Below are positions 8,059 to 15,331 of a DNA stretch of 23,771 nt, piece by piece. Each line of letters begins with the position of its first letter. The first letter of the stretch is position 1. The notes beneath the pieces are model-generated. The model did no database searches, was not told the DNA's origin, and saw nothing but the letters and a program-made list of their open reading frames with translations. The stretch is from Planctomycetaceae bacterium. Lineage in GTDB: Bacteria > Planctomycetota > Planctomycetia > Pirellulales > Thermoguttaceae. The DNA lies in the NCBI GenBank assembly GCA_031282385.1, contig JAITDV010000572.1:1-23771 (forward strand), given 5' to 3'. A program made the position numbers and the translations under genes.

Positions 8059-8173
8059 TAAACTGTTCACACTTTAGTTTTTACACGCACAAATTTGACA
8101 TTTGGAATACCTGTTTTATTGTTTTTGTGCAGACAAATTCTAAGGTACTTTCAGTATAAATGTGAACAGTTTA
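8059..8173. repeat. Dispersed palindromic element, compound copy F
   Basis: TAAACTGTTCACACTTTA (8059-8076) and TATAAATGTGAACAGTTTA (8155-8173) are near-perfect inverted repeats, the best terminal pair in the window. The interior differs from other copies: GCACAAA near 8087 can pair with TTTGTGC near 8124. The text ACAAATTCTAAGGTAC to CAGTATA also resembles the right end of an A-oriented copy, so this may be one copy with an extra end attached. It ends 58 nt before rpsC. Confidence 0.75.
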
Positions 8174-8231
8174 AACAAGTGAATTAAATCTCAACAAGAA
8201 ACATGTATAGTATTAGAAACCGCAGGATAAC

Positions 8232-8948
8232 ATGGGTCAAAAAGTAAATCCGGTAGCATTTCGTACCGGCATTATGGAGGAGTGGAAAAGTCGTTGGTAT
8301 GCTTCCAAAAAAGATTTTGCTGAACTACTTGTAGAAGACAAGAAAATCAGAGATTTTATTAAGAAGCGTAAAGATGTTGCAGACAAACCGCTTTATCCGG
8401 CAATTGCCAAAATTGAGATAGAACGAACACGTGATGAAGTTCGTGTTGTGCTTTTTTCCGCCAAACCTGGTATTATGATTGGTCAACGTGGTAGAAAAGT
8501 CGAAGAACTTCAGGAAGATTTGCAACGAATAACCGGACGGCGAGTCAATCTCAAAATTGAAGAGGTGGTTCGTCCTGATATTGTTGCTCAGCTAGTAGCG
8601 GAAGATATCGGCGACCAGTTGGTCAGACGTGTTAGTTTCCGTCGCACGATGAAGCGGGCGATGGAACAGGCAATGGAAGCTGGCGCGAAGGGTATAAAAA
8701 TTCAGTTGTCGGGTCGATTGGGTGGTGCCGAAATGGCAAGATGTGAAAAACAAATTGCCGGTTCAATTCCACTTTCGACGTTGCGTGCGAAAATTGATTA
8801 TGGTTTCCACGAAGCCAAAATCGCACAAGGTCATATTGGAATCCAAGTTTGGATAAATCAAGGCGAGTATAGCGAGGACGAGAACAATGGCGCGAATGCC
8901 CAAACGAGTCAAACATCGAAAAATCCAAAGAGGTCGTATAAAAGGTGA
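8232..8948 (+). CDS. rpsC: 30S ribosomal protein S3
   Basis: A 238-residue S3. It opens MGQKVNPVAFRTGI; the KH domain has AKPGIMIGQRGRKVEELQ (about 78-95), where the usual GxxG reads GQRG. The C-terminal domain has RLGGAEMARCEKQIAGSIPL and ends near GIQVWINQGEY. S3 shapes the mRNA entry tunnel and its helicase activity. AGGA at 8224-8227 is four to five nucleotides before the ATG. About 20 extra polar residues at the C terminus are encoded in the 62-nt overlap with rplP. Confidence 0.98.
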   Translation: MGQKVNPVAFRTGIMEEWKSRWYASKKDFAELLVEDKKIRDFIKKRKDVADKPLYPAIAKIEIERTRDEVRVVLFSAKPGIMIGQRGRKVEELQEDLQRITGRRVNLKIEEVVRPDIVAQLVAEDIGDQLVRRVSFRRTMKRAMEQAMEAGAKGIKIQLSGRLGGAEMARCEKQIAGSIPLSTLRAKIDYGFHEAKIAQGHIGIQVWINQGEYSEDENNGANAQTSQTSKNPKRSYKR

Positions 8949-9303
8949 AGCGACCAGAGGAAACGATGTAACTTTCGGAGATTACGGATTACAAACGCTT
9001 GAAGGCGGTTGGATTAGTGCTGCAACAATTGAAGCAGGACGTATCGCCGCACAACAATACCTCAGAACAGAGGGACGTTTGTATATTCGAATATTCCCAG
9101 ATAAATCCATTACGTCTATCCCATTGGAAACACGTATGGGAAAAGGTAAGGGTGAGCCTGAATATTGGGCTGCGGTTGTAAAACCCGGAACAATAATGTA
9201 CGAAGTTGCAGGCGTACCCGAAGAAACAGCAAAATTATGCTTCAACAGGTTAGCTCATAAAATGCCCGTAAAATGCAGATTCGTAAAACGAAAAATAATG
9301 TGA
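8887..9303 (+). CDS. rplP: 50S ribosomal protein L16
   Basis: A 138-residue L16 of normal length. Signature blocks are MPKRVKHRKIQRGRIKG at the start, GLQTLEGGWISAATIEAGR (35-53), and RMGKGKGEPEYWAAVVKPG. L16 organises the A-site and helps late 50S assembly. The start is ATG 8887 with GAGGA at 8874-8878, eight nucleotides upstream; an alternative Met lies three codons on (8896). The first 62 nt lie inside the 3' end of rpsC in another frame, so the two are likely translationally coupled. Confidence 0.98.
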   Translation: MARMPKRVKHRKIQRGRIKGEATRGNDVTFGDYGLQTLEGGWISAATIEAGRIAAQQYLRTEGRLYIRIFPDKSITSIPLETRMGKGKGEPEYWAAVVKPGTIMYEVAGVPEETAKLCFNRLAHKMPVKCRFVKRKIM

Positions 9304-9314
9304 ATATGGGTACA

Positions 9315-9353
9315 AAGTCGCTTGTTCTTTAGTTTTTGAGAGAGACGCGATTT
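9315..9353 (+). other. Possible stem-loop after rplP
   Basis: AAGTCGC (9315-9321) can pair with GCGATTT (9347-9353) with one G-T, enclosing a 25-nt loop. It starts just after the rplP stop. It has no following T-tract and moderate stability only. Confidence 0.3.
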
Positions 9354-9483
9354 GAAAAATTTTCAGTGAGCAATATCTGATAATTTAGTTTTGTCTTTGC
9401 GGTCAACGAAAATCATTGTCATAGGTTTGCTTTATTGATTTTTGTCAATGATCTTTTTGAATATACAAAGAGAAATTTTGGTA

Positions 9484-9593
9484 TTTAAATATGCCAATAC
9501 AAAGTAAAATCGGCAACACAAAAATATCAAAGCAAAATTTTGTTTGTTAAGCCCGCAATTTGTCAGCGAAATTTAAGTGTAAATAATAATTTA
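9484..9593 (+). repeat. Dispersed palindromic element, copy K (degenerate)
   Basis: Within the 330-bp rplP-rpmC gap, the blocks CGGCAACACAAAAATATCAAAG, TTAAGCCCGC and GCGAAATTTAAGTGT occur in the same order and spacing as in copy I (21356-21450) and the family right end. The left stem half and terminal repeats are eroded. It ends 40 nt before rpmC. The rest of the gap (9354-9483) shows nothing recognisable. Confidence 0.55.
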
Positions 9594-9633
9594 GTAATTC
9601 CAAAATTCACAGCAGGTAAAAGGAGTAATTAGA

Positions 9634-9861
9634 ATGTACGCGGAAAAAATAGCCGAGCTTAAAGGAATGACTGATGAACAACTTGGCGTCTTGTTAAAAG
9701 ACGCTAAAGATTCCTTGTTTAGGTTGAGGTTGCAGGCGCGGATGGAACGTTTGGATTCGCCCAGCGAATTGATGCGGAACAAGAAGTTGATCGCGCGTAT
9801 CCTTACAATCAAATCACTCCGAAAGCTTGAACAAGCTCGCGCGTCAAAAAATGGAACTTAA
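9634..9861 (+). CDS. rpmC: 50S ribosomal protein L29
   Basis: A 75-residue L29, helical throughout. KIAELKGMTDEQL opens the first helix, then the typical LFRLRLQARMERLDSPSELM block, followed by IARILTI. It sits at the exit tunnel next to L23. AAAGGAG at 9618-9624 is an excellent Shine-Dalgarno sequence nine nucleotides before the ATG. The 330-bp gap before it and 305-bp gap after it are far larger than usual in S10 operons. Confidence 0.96.
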   Translation: MYAEKIAELKGMTDEQLGVLLKDAKDSLFRLRLQARMERLDSPSELMRNKKLIARILTIKSLRKLEQARASKNGT

Positions 9862-10017
9862 AACAAAAGAAGTTCAAACTCAGGTTACATTGTTCCAATT
9901 TGTCAATTGTGAATAGTTTTTGTTGCCAGTTGAACAAATTATTCAGTTTTCAAGTAATTTGAATTGTATTTAAGATTTGTTGAATTTGGCGGCTTGTTTG
10001 AATGTGGTCGAGTTTCA

Positions 10018-10124
10018 AATTGTACCAAATGTACTTTGAGATTCGACGACCAAGAAACGTAAATACAAATTTTACAACAGATGTGTCTGATTGAGTTGCC
10101 GAAATTGAAAGTGCAATCAGTTTA
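10018..10124 (+). repeat. Dispersed palindromic element, copy L (degenerate)
   Basis: A 107-bp stretch whose left part (ATGTACTTTGAGATTCGACGACCAAGAAACGTAAA, with changes) aligns with the family left half, and whose right end GAAATTGAAAGTGCAATCAGTTTA is a clear terminal match. The central hairpin is lost. It occupies the second half of the 305-bp rpmC-rpsQ gap and ends 42 nt before rpsQ; the first half (9862-10017) shows nothing I can name. Confidence 0.5.
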
Positions 10125-10166
10125 AATATGTTTGTCCGAATATTTTCGGAAAGAGGTTGAAATCAA

Positions 10167-10484
10167 ATGCCTAAAAGAGTAGTAGTCGGCGTCGTAACAA
10201 GCGACAAGATGAAGAAAACCAGACGAGTAGAAATTTCACGGCTTGTGAAATATCCGAAATACGGTAAATACGTGAAACGCCGTACAGTTTGTTACGTTCA
10301 TGATGAAGAAAATTCATCAGCTGTTGGTGATACAGTTGAAATAAGGGAGAGTCGTCCTTTATCACGGCTTAAACGTTGGCAACTTGTGAAAATAGTTACC
10401 AAAGCTAATTTGCTTGACGTTGCCGCATTGCGGGTAGCCGCCAAGAACGCCGCCGCTAATCAACCTGTTGCAGAAAATACCTAA
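10167..10484 (+). CDS. rpsQ: 30S ribosomal protein S17
   Basis: A 105-residue S17, about 20 longer than E. coli because of an Ala-rich C-terminal extension after about residue 80 (it contains DVAALRVAAKNAAA). The core has VVGVVTSDKMKKTRRVEI, the basic YGKYVKRRTVCYVHDEEN stretch, and VEIRESRPLSRLKRWQLV, all typical. S17 binds 16S rRNA early in assembly. AGAGG about 10 nt before the ATG serves as ribosome binding site. Confidence 0.97.
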   Translation: MPKRVVVGVVTSDKMKKTRRVEISRLVKYPKYGKYVKRRTVCYVHDEENSSAVGDTVEIRESRPLSRLKRWQLVKIVTKANLLDVAALRVAAKNAAANQPVAENT

Positions 10485-10563
10485 AAGAGTAATTGCAATA
10501 GTAACAGTTTGATGCTGAGTGATTTAGAGTTTGACTGTAAAGAGTTTGGTTGTCAGCAAGTTT

Positions 10564-10666
10564 TAAACTGTTCACATTTGAATTTTCTGTAACCTACGCA
10601 GTTTATTTGTTAGTGAGTCCGTTTTAATGCTTTTGAGTTACCGAATTCTAAAATGTGATCGTTTTA
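10564..10666 (-). repeat. Dispersed palindromic element, copy G
   Basis: A 103-bp copy in the orientation of copy A, starting TAAACTGTTCACATTTGAATTTTC and ending AAAATGTGATCGTTTTA. Read on the other strand it shares TTCGGTAACTCAAAAGCATTAAAACGG almost exactly with copy I at 21378-21403, indicating a subfamily distinct from copies A and J. The central hairpin is weak. It fills most of the 251-bp rpsQ-rplN gap. Confidence 0.75.
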
Positions 10667-10735
10667 TGCGGCAAAACATTTGAATTTAAAATTAAAAAAT
10701 TTTTCAAGGTATAAATATTTGAGGTGGATTGAGTT

Positions 10736-11146
10736 ATGATCCAGATGCAAACCAGATTGGACGTCGCGGACAACACCGGAGCAAAAGAGTTGATGTGTAT
10801 CAAAGTACTTGGCGGTACGCATAAACGATTTGCGGGTTTGGGCGATATTATTGTTTGTTCGGTCAAGTCAGTGATTCCGGGCAGCAATATCAAGAAAGGC
10901 GCTGTAGTTAAAGCTGTAATCGTGCGTACAAAAAAATCAGTCCGTCGAGAAGATGGCAGTTACGTGCGGTTCGATTCCAACGCGGCAGTCTTGATCGATA
11001 ACAATAAAAATCCGATTGGTACGCGTGTTTTCGGAGCAGTTGCCCGTGAATTGCGCGATAAAGACCGTAAGAAGAAAGGTAAAGGCAAAGCGCGAGGCGA
11101 GGAAGGTTTTGTTAAAATCATTAGTCTTGCGAGTGAGGTAGTTTGA
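10736..11146 (+). CDS. rplN: 50S ribosomal protein L14 with a Lys/Gly-rich insert
   Basis: A 136-residue L14; the family is normally 122. MIQMQTRLDVADNTGAKELM, CIKVLGGTHKRFAGLGDII, VVKAVIVRTKKSVRR and NPIGTRVFGAVARELRD are canonical, and the protein ends FVKIISLASEV as expected. Between RELRD and FVKII, at about residues 109-124, lies an extra stretch of about 14 residues rich in Lys, Arg and Gly. L14 contacts L19 and the 30S subunit (bridge region) and is the RsfS target. GAGGTGG at 10721-10727 is a strong ribosome binding site eight nucleotides before the ATG. Confidence 0.98.
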   Translation: MIQMQTRLDVADNTGAKELMCIKVLGGTHKRFAGLGDIIVCSVKSVIPGSNIKKGAVVKAVIVRTKKSVRREDGSYVRFDSNAAVLIDNNKNPIGTRVFGAVARELRDKDRKKKGKGKARGEEGFVKIISLASEVV

Positions 11147-11256
11147 GATATTTTTAAGTTGGCGATATGTGTTGCGGAGTAATTGCAAAATAATTGCAAG
11201 AGTTGTATTGAACAGAAAATAAAGGTTATTGTTTGTACGTTTTTCAGGTGTAAGTC

Positions 11257-11613
11257 ATGCGTGTCAATAAAAATGATTTGGTTGTAGTTCTCACGGGACC
11301 TAGTCGTGGCAAAAGAACAAAAGTCATGAAAGTAGATCATGAAGCGGGCAAGGTTACGCTCGAAGGTGTAGCGATTGTAAAAAAACATGTGCGCAAAAGC
11401 CGCCGTAATCCGCGTGGAGGTCAACTTTCATTAGAAATGGCAATACCGGCATCAAATGTTCAGGTAATTTGTCCTAAATGCGATAAACCAACCCGTATTG
11501 GCGCACGTATCGATGAAGACGGCGCAAAATATCGGGTCTGTAAAAAATGCAAAGCTGACATTAGCCAAATTTCACCTAAAAAGAAAAAAATTAATAAGTC
11601 AACTGTTAAATAA
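11257..11613 (+). CDS. rplX: 50S ribosomal protein L24, zinc-ribbon form
   Basis: A 118-residue L24. The KOW-type N-terminal part has NDLVVVLTGPSRGKR (about 6-20) and VTLEGVAIVKKHVR. The C-terminal part has two Cys pairs, C72/C75 (CPKC) and C95/C98 (CKKC), which form a zinc ribbon present in many but not all bacterial L24 proteins. It ends with a short Lys-rich tail. L24 initiates 50S assembly and lies near the tunnel exit. CAGGTG about seven nucleotides upstream of the ATG is a moderate ribosome binding site. Confidence 0.97.
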   Translation: MRVNKNDLVVVLTGPSRGKRTKVMKVDHEAGKVTLEGVAIVKKHVRKSRRNPRGGQLSLEMAIPASNVQVICPKCDKPTRIGARIDEDGAKYRVCKKCKADISQISPKKKKINKSTVK

Positions 11614-11630
11614 ACACAGAGTCAATAGGT

Positions 11631-11651
11631 CGCAATATTTTAATATTTGCG
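11631..11651 (+). other. Stem-loop after rplX
   Basis: CGCAATAT (11631-11638) pairs with ATATTTGCG (11643-11651) allowing one bulged T, around a TTTA-type loop, and starts 17 nt after the rplX stop. It is one of several AT-rich hairpins set just behind stop codons in this cluster. Confidence 0.4.
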
Positions 11652-11749
11652 TTATTATGCCGTTTGCTTGTGCAAATTATATTTGTGATTAATGTCGGAC
11701 TTTTGTGTGCTGGAAACACACGCGGATTGAATGTAACGGGAGAGAATTG

Positions 11750-12322
11750 ATGTTAGTACCACGTTTACAAGAAAAATACAAAAAAGAAATCATACCTGTT
11801 CTCAAAGAGAAATTGGGTCGGGACAATATAATGTCTTTGCCCCGATTGGAGAAAATTGTCGTGAATATGGGTGTGGGCAGTAGTATTGCCGACAAGAAGT
11901 ATATGGAAGAAGCGGTTGATGTGCTTACACAAGTTACAGGTCAAAAACCAGTAATAACAAAAGCACGAAAATCAATTGCTAATTTCAAATTGCGTGAAGG
12001 GATGAATATTGGGTGTATGGTAACACTTCGCGGTGCAAGAATGTATGAATTTCTTGATCGATTGATTTCAATTGTGCTTCCGCGAGTTCGCGATTTTCAA
12101 GGTTTGAATCCAAAAAGTTTCGACGGTCGCGGTAATTATAATCTCGGTTTGACAGAATTTTTGGTTTTCCCTGAATTGAATCCTGACAAATATACTAAAA
12201 GTCAAGGAATGAATATAACATTTGTTTCTCGCGGTAGAGACGACAACGAATCACGCGAAATGCTCCGCGCATTTGGCATGCCGTTCAGAGCTGACGCACC
12301 GCCGAAACACAAAAAAATATAA
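11750..12322 (+). CDS. rplE: 50S ribosomal protein L5
   Basis: A 190-residue L5 from ATG 11750, which has GGGAGAG at 11738-11744 just upstream. The frame stays open to 11705, but the upstream residues do not resemble L5. Signature blocks are LEKIVVNMGVG, VTGQKPVITKARKSIANFK, RGARMYEFLDRLISIVLPR and DFQGLNPKSFDGRGNY. L5 is part of the central protuberance and binds 5S rRNA with L18. Length is about 10 more than E. coli. Confidence 0.97.
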   Translation: MLVPRLQEKYKKEIIPVLKEKLGRDNIMSLPRLEKIVVNMGVGSSIADKKYMEEAVDVLTQVTGQKPVITKARKSIANFKLREGMNIGCMVTLRGARMYEFLDRLISIVLPRVRDFQGLNPKSFDGRGNYNLGLTEFLVFPELNPDKYTKSQGMNITFVSRGRDDNESREMLRAFGMPFRADAPPKHKKI

Positions 12323-12335
12323 CATCAGTTTTATT

Positions 12336-12357
12336 GCAATATTATAGACAATATTGT
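12336..12357 (+). other. Stem-loop after rplE
   Basis: CAATATT (12337-12343) pairs with AATATTG (12350-12356) around a six-base loop, with a G-T pair outside, 14 nt after the rplE stop. It is followed by TTTA only, so termination is doubtful. Confidence 0.4.
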
Positions 12358-12392
12358 TTAAAATAATTACAAAAAACCGTGTTGATTTTGTG

Positions 12393-12435
12393 GTAACGTT
12401 CATTCCAGTTTATAAAAATTTAATATTAACGTTAC
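12393..12435. repeat. Short inverted repeat between rplE and rpsN
   Basis: GTAACGTT (12393-12400) and AACGTTAC (12428-12435) are perfect 8-bp inverted repeats separated by 27 AT-rich bases. The half site AACGTTACC also occurs upstream of rpsS near 7158. It could be a hairpin or a protein-binding site; nothing else supports either. Confidence 0.3.
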
Positions 12436-12523
12436 AAAAAATGCATTTTTTTGATTGCCCAAATTAGCAATTCAAAAAAACAGCAACATGTCATCAAATG
12501 AAATAACTTATTCAAAATAAAAA

Positions 12524-12709
12524 ATGGCAAGTACATCAAAAATCAATAAAGCAAAACGGAAACCAAAGTTTTCAACTCGTCGGGAAAACAGATGCCAAAT
12601 TTGTGGTAGACCACGTGCGGTTTATCGTAAATTCGGTATTTGCCGGATTTGTTTCCGTAACCTTGCAAATCAAGGACTTATACCAGGAGTAAAGAAATCT
12701 AGTTGGTAA
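12524..12709 (+). CDS. rpsN: 30S ribosomal protein S14, zinc-binding type
   Basis: A 61-residue S14 of the short zinc-binding class (type Z). The zinc site is C24, C27, C40 and C43, in RCQICGRPRAVYRK and GICRICFRNLA, and the C terminus reads GLIPGVKKSSW as expected. It lies in the head of the 30S subunit. Immediately before the ATG there is only an A-rich stretch with no Shine-Dalgarno sequence. Confidence 0.98.
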   Translation: MASTSKINKAKRKPKFSTRRENRCQICGRPRAVYRKFGICRICFRNLANQGLIPGVKKSSW

Positions 12710-12743
12710 AATTTAGTATTGCCGGATGTGGTATGGTTAGTTT

Positions 12744-12845
12744 TATACCAGGCGTACTTTAATTCGGTAACACAAAGACATTACAACTGTTTTTCCAATA
12801 GATTTAAGTCAGAATAGGTTGTTAAATTTACGAGCGGACAGTTTA
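12744..12845 (+). repeat. Dispersed palindromic element, copy M
   Basis: A 102-bp copy with left part GCGTACTTTAATTCGGTAAC, middle block TTTTTCCAATAGA matching the family loop, and right end ACGAGCGGACAGTTTA. It belongs with the copy G/I subfamily (ATTCGGTAACACAAAGACAT). It takes up the first third of the 321-bp rpsN-rpsH gap. Confidence 0.65.
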
Positions 12846-12953
12846 AAATTAAAATGTTCAGTTTTCTAAGATTTTAGCAACCGGCTTGGACTTTGCCCCC
12901 CAAGTATTAAATTAAATGGATAAATACGCGAACTATGCGTAATTTTAAGTACG

Positions 12954-12976
12954 TAATTATAAGTGTGATTAGTTTA
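12954..12976 (+). repeat. Isolated right end of the dispersed element, upstream of rpsH
   Basis: TAATTATAAGTGTGATTAGTTTA matches the terminal repeat with a few changes and ends 54 nt before the rpsH ATG. The sequence between copy M and this site (12846-12953), including a C6 run near 12897, shows nothing else I can identify. Confidence 0.5.
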
Positions 12977-13030
12977 AGATACGTGAAATAAATTAAAGAA
13001 TACAAAGAATAATTTGCTTGAAAATAAACT

Positions 13031-13426
13031 ATGTTAACAGATCCGATTGCTGATTTACTGACCCGCATACGTAATGCGGTCAAGATTGAAAAAGTGTTTG
13101 TCGATGTTCCGGTCTCAAATGAGAAAAAAGGAATAGTTGATGTACTTAAACGCGAAGGTTACATTTGGGACTGGGAAGTTGTCGAATCTAAACCGGTTCC
13201 GTTGATTAGAGTGCATTTAAAATATGGACCGAACGCTGAGAAAGTTATCACAAAGGTTAAACGAATCAGCAAGCCTGGTTGTCGGGTTTATCTTCAAACA
13301 GCCGCATTCAAACCGATTCTCAATGGTCTTGGAATACAGATACTTAGCACAAATCGTGGGATTTTAAGCGATCGTGAAGCAAAATTGAGAAATGTTGGCG
13401 GTGAAGTAATTTGTCATGTTTGGTAG
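13031..13426 (+). CDS. rpsH: 30S ribosomal protein S8
   Basis: A 131-residue S8 of normal length. It begins MLTDPIADLLTRIRNAV; the C-terminal domain has VKRISKPGCRVYL, GIQILSTNRGILSDREA and ends GGEVICHVW, all typical. S8 binds the central domain of 16S rRNA, and in E. coli it represses the spc operon at the L5 gene. No Shine-Dalgarno sequence precedes the ATG (A-rich leader). A dispersed-repeat end lies 54 nt upstream. Confidence 0.97.
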   Translation: MLTDPIADLLTRIRNAVKIEKVFVDVPVSNEKKGIVDVLKREGYIWDWEVVESKPVPLIRVHLKYGPNAEKVITKVKRISKPGCRVYLQTAAFKPILNGLGIQILSTNRGILSDREAKLRNVGGEVICHVW

Positions 13427-13504
13427 TTAGTTAATGAGGTAAGTAGTAATAGTGTTCATTGTGTAGGACCGGAATTATTACCGGCAAGTCAGGAGTTGTT
13501 CCTA

Positions 13505-14050
13505 ATGTCAAGAATTGGAAAAAAACCTATTGTTATTCCTAATAACGTCAAAGTTTCTTTGGAAGGTCAAGTTTTGACTATCGAGGGACCGTTGGGAAAA
13601 TTACAGCAAGTGTTTAGTCCGAATGTTAGCGTTAAGTTTGATAGCGCGGCAAAAGTAATTAAAATTGAGCGGACGAATTCAACACGCTTAGCCGCTGCGA
13701 TGCACGGACTTTACAGAGCTTTGTTCCAAAATATGGTAATTGGAGTTACAACCGGTTACGAGAAAAAATTGGAGATATTCGGTACTGGTTATTTGTTTGC
13801 GTTGGAGAAAGGCGTACTTCAAGTTCGTGCAGGTTTTGCCCATGAAGTACACAAAAAAATACCGGATGGTTTGGAGGTTAAATGCCTTGATCAAACTCAT
13901 TTAAGCATAAAAGGAACTGACAAACAACTTGTAGGTCAATTCGCCGCCGAAATAAGAAGTATCAGAAAAGCAGAACCATACTTGGGTAAAGGCATAAAAT
14001 ATGACGGTGAAGTAATACGGCGCAAACAATCGAAAAATAAGCAGAAGTAA
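13505..14050 (+). CDS. rplF: 50S ribosomal protein L6
   Basis: A 181-residue L6 starting MSRIGKKPIVIP at ATG 13505, with AGGAG at 13491-13495 nine nucleotides upstream; an in-frame TTG at 13496 is less likely. The two L6 folds are visible. The C-terminal signature is GTDKQLVGQFAAEIRSIRKAE followed by PYLGKGIKYDGEVIRRK. L6 lies near the sarcin-ricin loop and factor-binding site. It ends with a short Lys/Gln tail. Confidence 0.97.
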   Translation: MSRIGKKPIVIPNNVKVSLEGQVLTIEGPLGKLQQVFSPNVSVKFDSAAKVIKIERTNSTRLAAAMHGLYRALFQNMVIGVTTGYEKKLEIFGTGYLFALEKGVLQVRAGFAHEVHKKIPDGLEVKCLDQTHLSIKGTDKQLVGQFAAEIRSIRKAEPYLGKGIKYDGEVIRRKQSKNKQK

Positions 14051-14172
14051 ATTGCTCAACACATTTGCAATCCGGCGTCATGATGCAGGTTGTCCGATAT
14101 TTAAGTTTGCGAAAGTTACAGGTTTTGTAAGGGGATAGTTTAACAAGGTCAAGATATTATAGTGGTGTTCAA

Positions 14173-14688
14173 GTGAAAAAAATTAGTCAAATAAACAGAC
14201 AACGAAGAAACAGGGCGTTTCGTGTATCGAATGCTGTTAAACGTTATTCGTCCAGACCGCGTCTTTGCGTATTTCGCAGTAACGCCAATATTTACGCCCA
14301 GATAATTGATGACAATTCGGCGAAAACGTTAGTTGCCTCCAGTACGCGGGACAAAGATGTTCGTACTGAGATTTCCGGTGGCGGTAATTGCGCCGCCGCA
14401 GAAAAGATCGGTGAATTGGTAGCAAAAAAAGCGTTGGCTGCCGGGATAAAACAAGTCGCATTTGATCGGCATGGTTTCAAATATCACGGTCGTGTTAAGG
14501 CGTTGGCGGATGCAGCGCGGCGTGCAGGACTTGATATTGGGTCTGCTGGTGAAGAAAAGGTTGCAAAAATAAGTAGTAAAAGCGAAAAAACAAAATATGA
14601 CGGCGATAAGAAACCCAAAACGCCCAAAAAAGAAGATAAAAATGTAACCAAAGCCGTTGCCGGAAAAGCTGCATCGAAAAAAAAGTAA
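14173..14688 (+). CDS. rplR: 50S ribosomal protein L18 with a Lys-rich C-terminal extension
   Basis: A 171-residue protein; L18 is normally about 120. Residues 1-120 are ordinary L18: the basic N terminus, RPRLCVFRSNANIYAQIIDD (28-47), and the end block FDRHGFKYHGRVKALADAAR. After AGLDIG, residues 124-171 form a tail of alternating Lys, Glu, Ala and Ser with no family similarity I recognise. L18 holds 5S rRNA in the central protuberance with L5. The start is GTG with no clear Shine-Dalgarno sequence. Confidence 0.97.
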   Translation: MKKISQINRQRRNRAFRVSNAVKRYSSRPRLCVFRSNANIYAQIIDDNSAKTLVASSTRDKDVRTEISGGGNCAAAEKIGELVAKKALAAGIKQVAFDRHGFKYHGRVKALADAARRAGLDIGSAGEEKVAKISSKSEKTKYDGDKKPKTPKKEDKNVTKAVAGKAASKKK

Positions 14689-14848
14689 CATAGTTCCTGA
14701 AATTGAATGTCGTTCCTAAACAATATTTTGCGGTTTGTTGGAGTGTGAATTTTGAGGGTTCTGATTTAACTTGACTAGATTTTTACAGGATTACAGCAAG
14801 TTGACCAGAAAATATTTAATTGATAAACAATTACGGATCAATAATTTT

Positions 14849-15331
14849 ATGTCAAACGATACAACACAGATAGGGTTGACTGATAAGGTTGTCAAGATCA
14901 AGCGGTGTGCCGCAGTTGTGAAGGGCGGTCGTCGTTTTAGTTTTGCGGCGTTGGTAGTTGTCGGGGACGGCAAGGGGCGAGTTGCATGGGGATACGGCAA
15001 AGCGAATGAAGTACCTCCGGCAGTAGAAAAAGCAGTCAAAGATGGTTCTCGCAAGTTAAAAGAAGTTCAACTAAATGGAACAACTATACCTCATGAAGCG
15101 GTAGGTCATTTTGGTGCGGCTAGGGTTGTTTTAGTTCCGGCAAGTCCTGGTACAGGCGTAATTGCAGGAGCAGCAATTCGTGCAGTTTGTGAAGCTTGTG
15201 GAATCCATGATATTTTAACTAAAAGTTACGGAACATCTAACCCGACCAATGTAGTTAAGGCGACAATTGACGCTTTATTGAACCTGAAAACCAAAACTGA
15301 AGTTGAAAGATTACGAGGAGTTTCTCTATGA
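14849..15331 (+). CDS. rpsE: 30S ribosomal protein S5
   Basis: A 160-residue S5 from ATG 14849. The frame stays open to TTG 14771, but residues before MSNDTTQIGL do not look like S5. Signature blocks are VVKIKRCAAVVKGGRRFSF, VVGDGKGRVAWGYGKANEVP and GTGVIAGAAIRAVCEACGI, then SYGTSNPTNVVKATIDAL. S5 is involved in decoding fidelity and mRNA unwinding. Only a weak CGGAT lies upstream. Its stop overlaps the rplO start by four bases (ATGA), with no L30 gene between. Confidence 0.97.
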   Translation: MSNDTTQIGLTDKVVKIKRCAAVVKGGRRFSFAALVVVGDGKGRVAWGYGKANEVPPAVEKAVKDGSRKLKEVQLNGTTIPHEAVGHFGAARVVLVPASPGTGVIAGAAIRAVCEACGIHDILTKSYGTSNPTNVVKATIDALLNLKTKTEVERLRGVSL

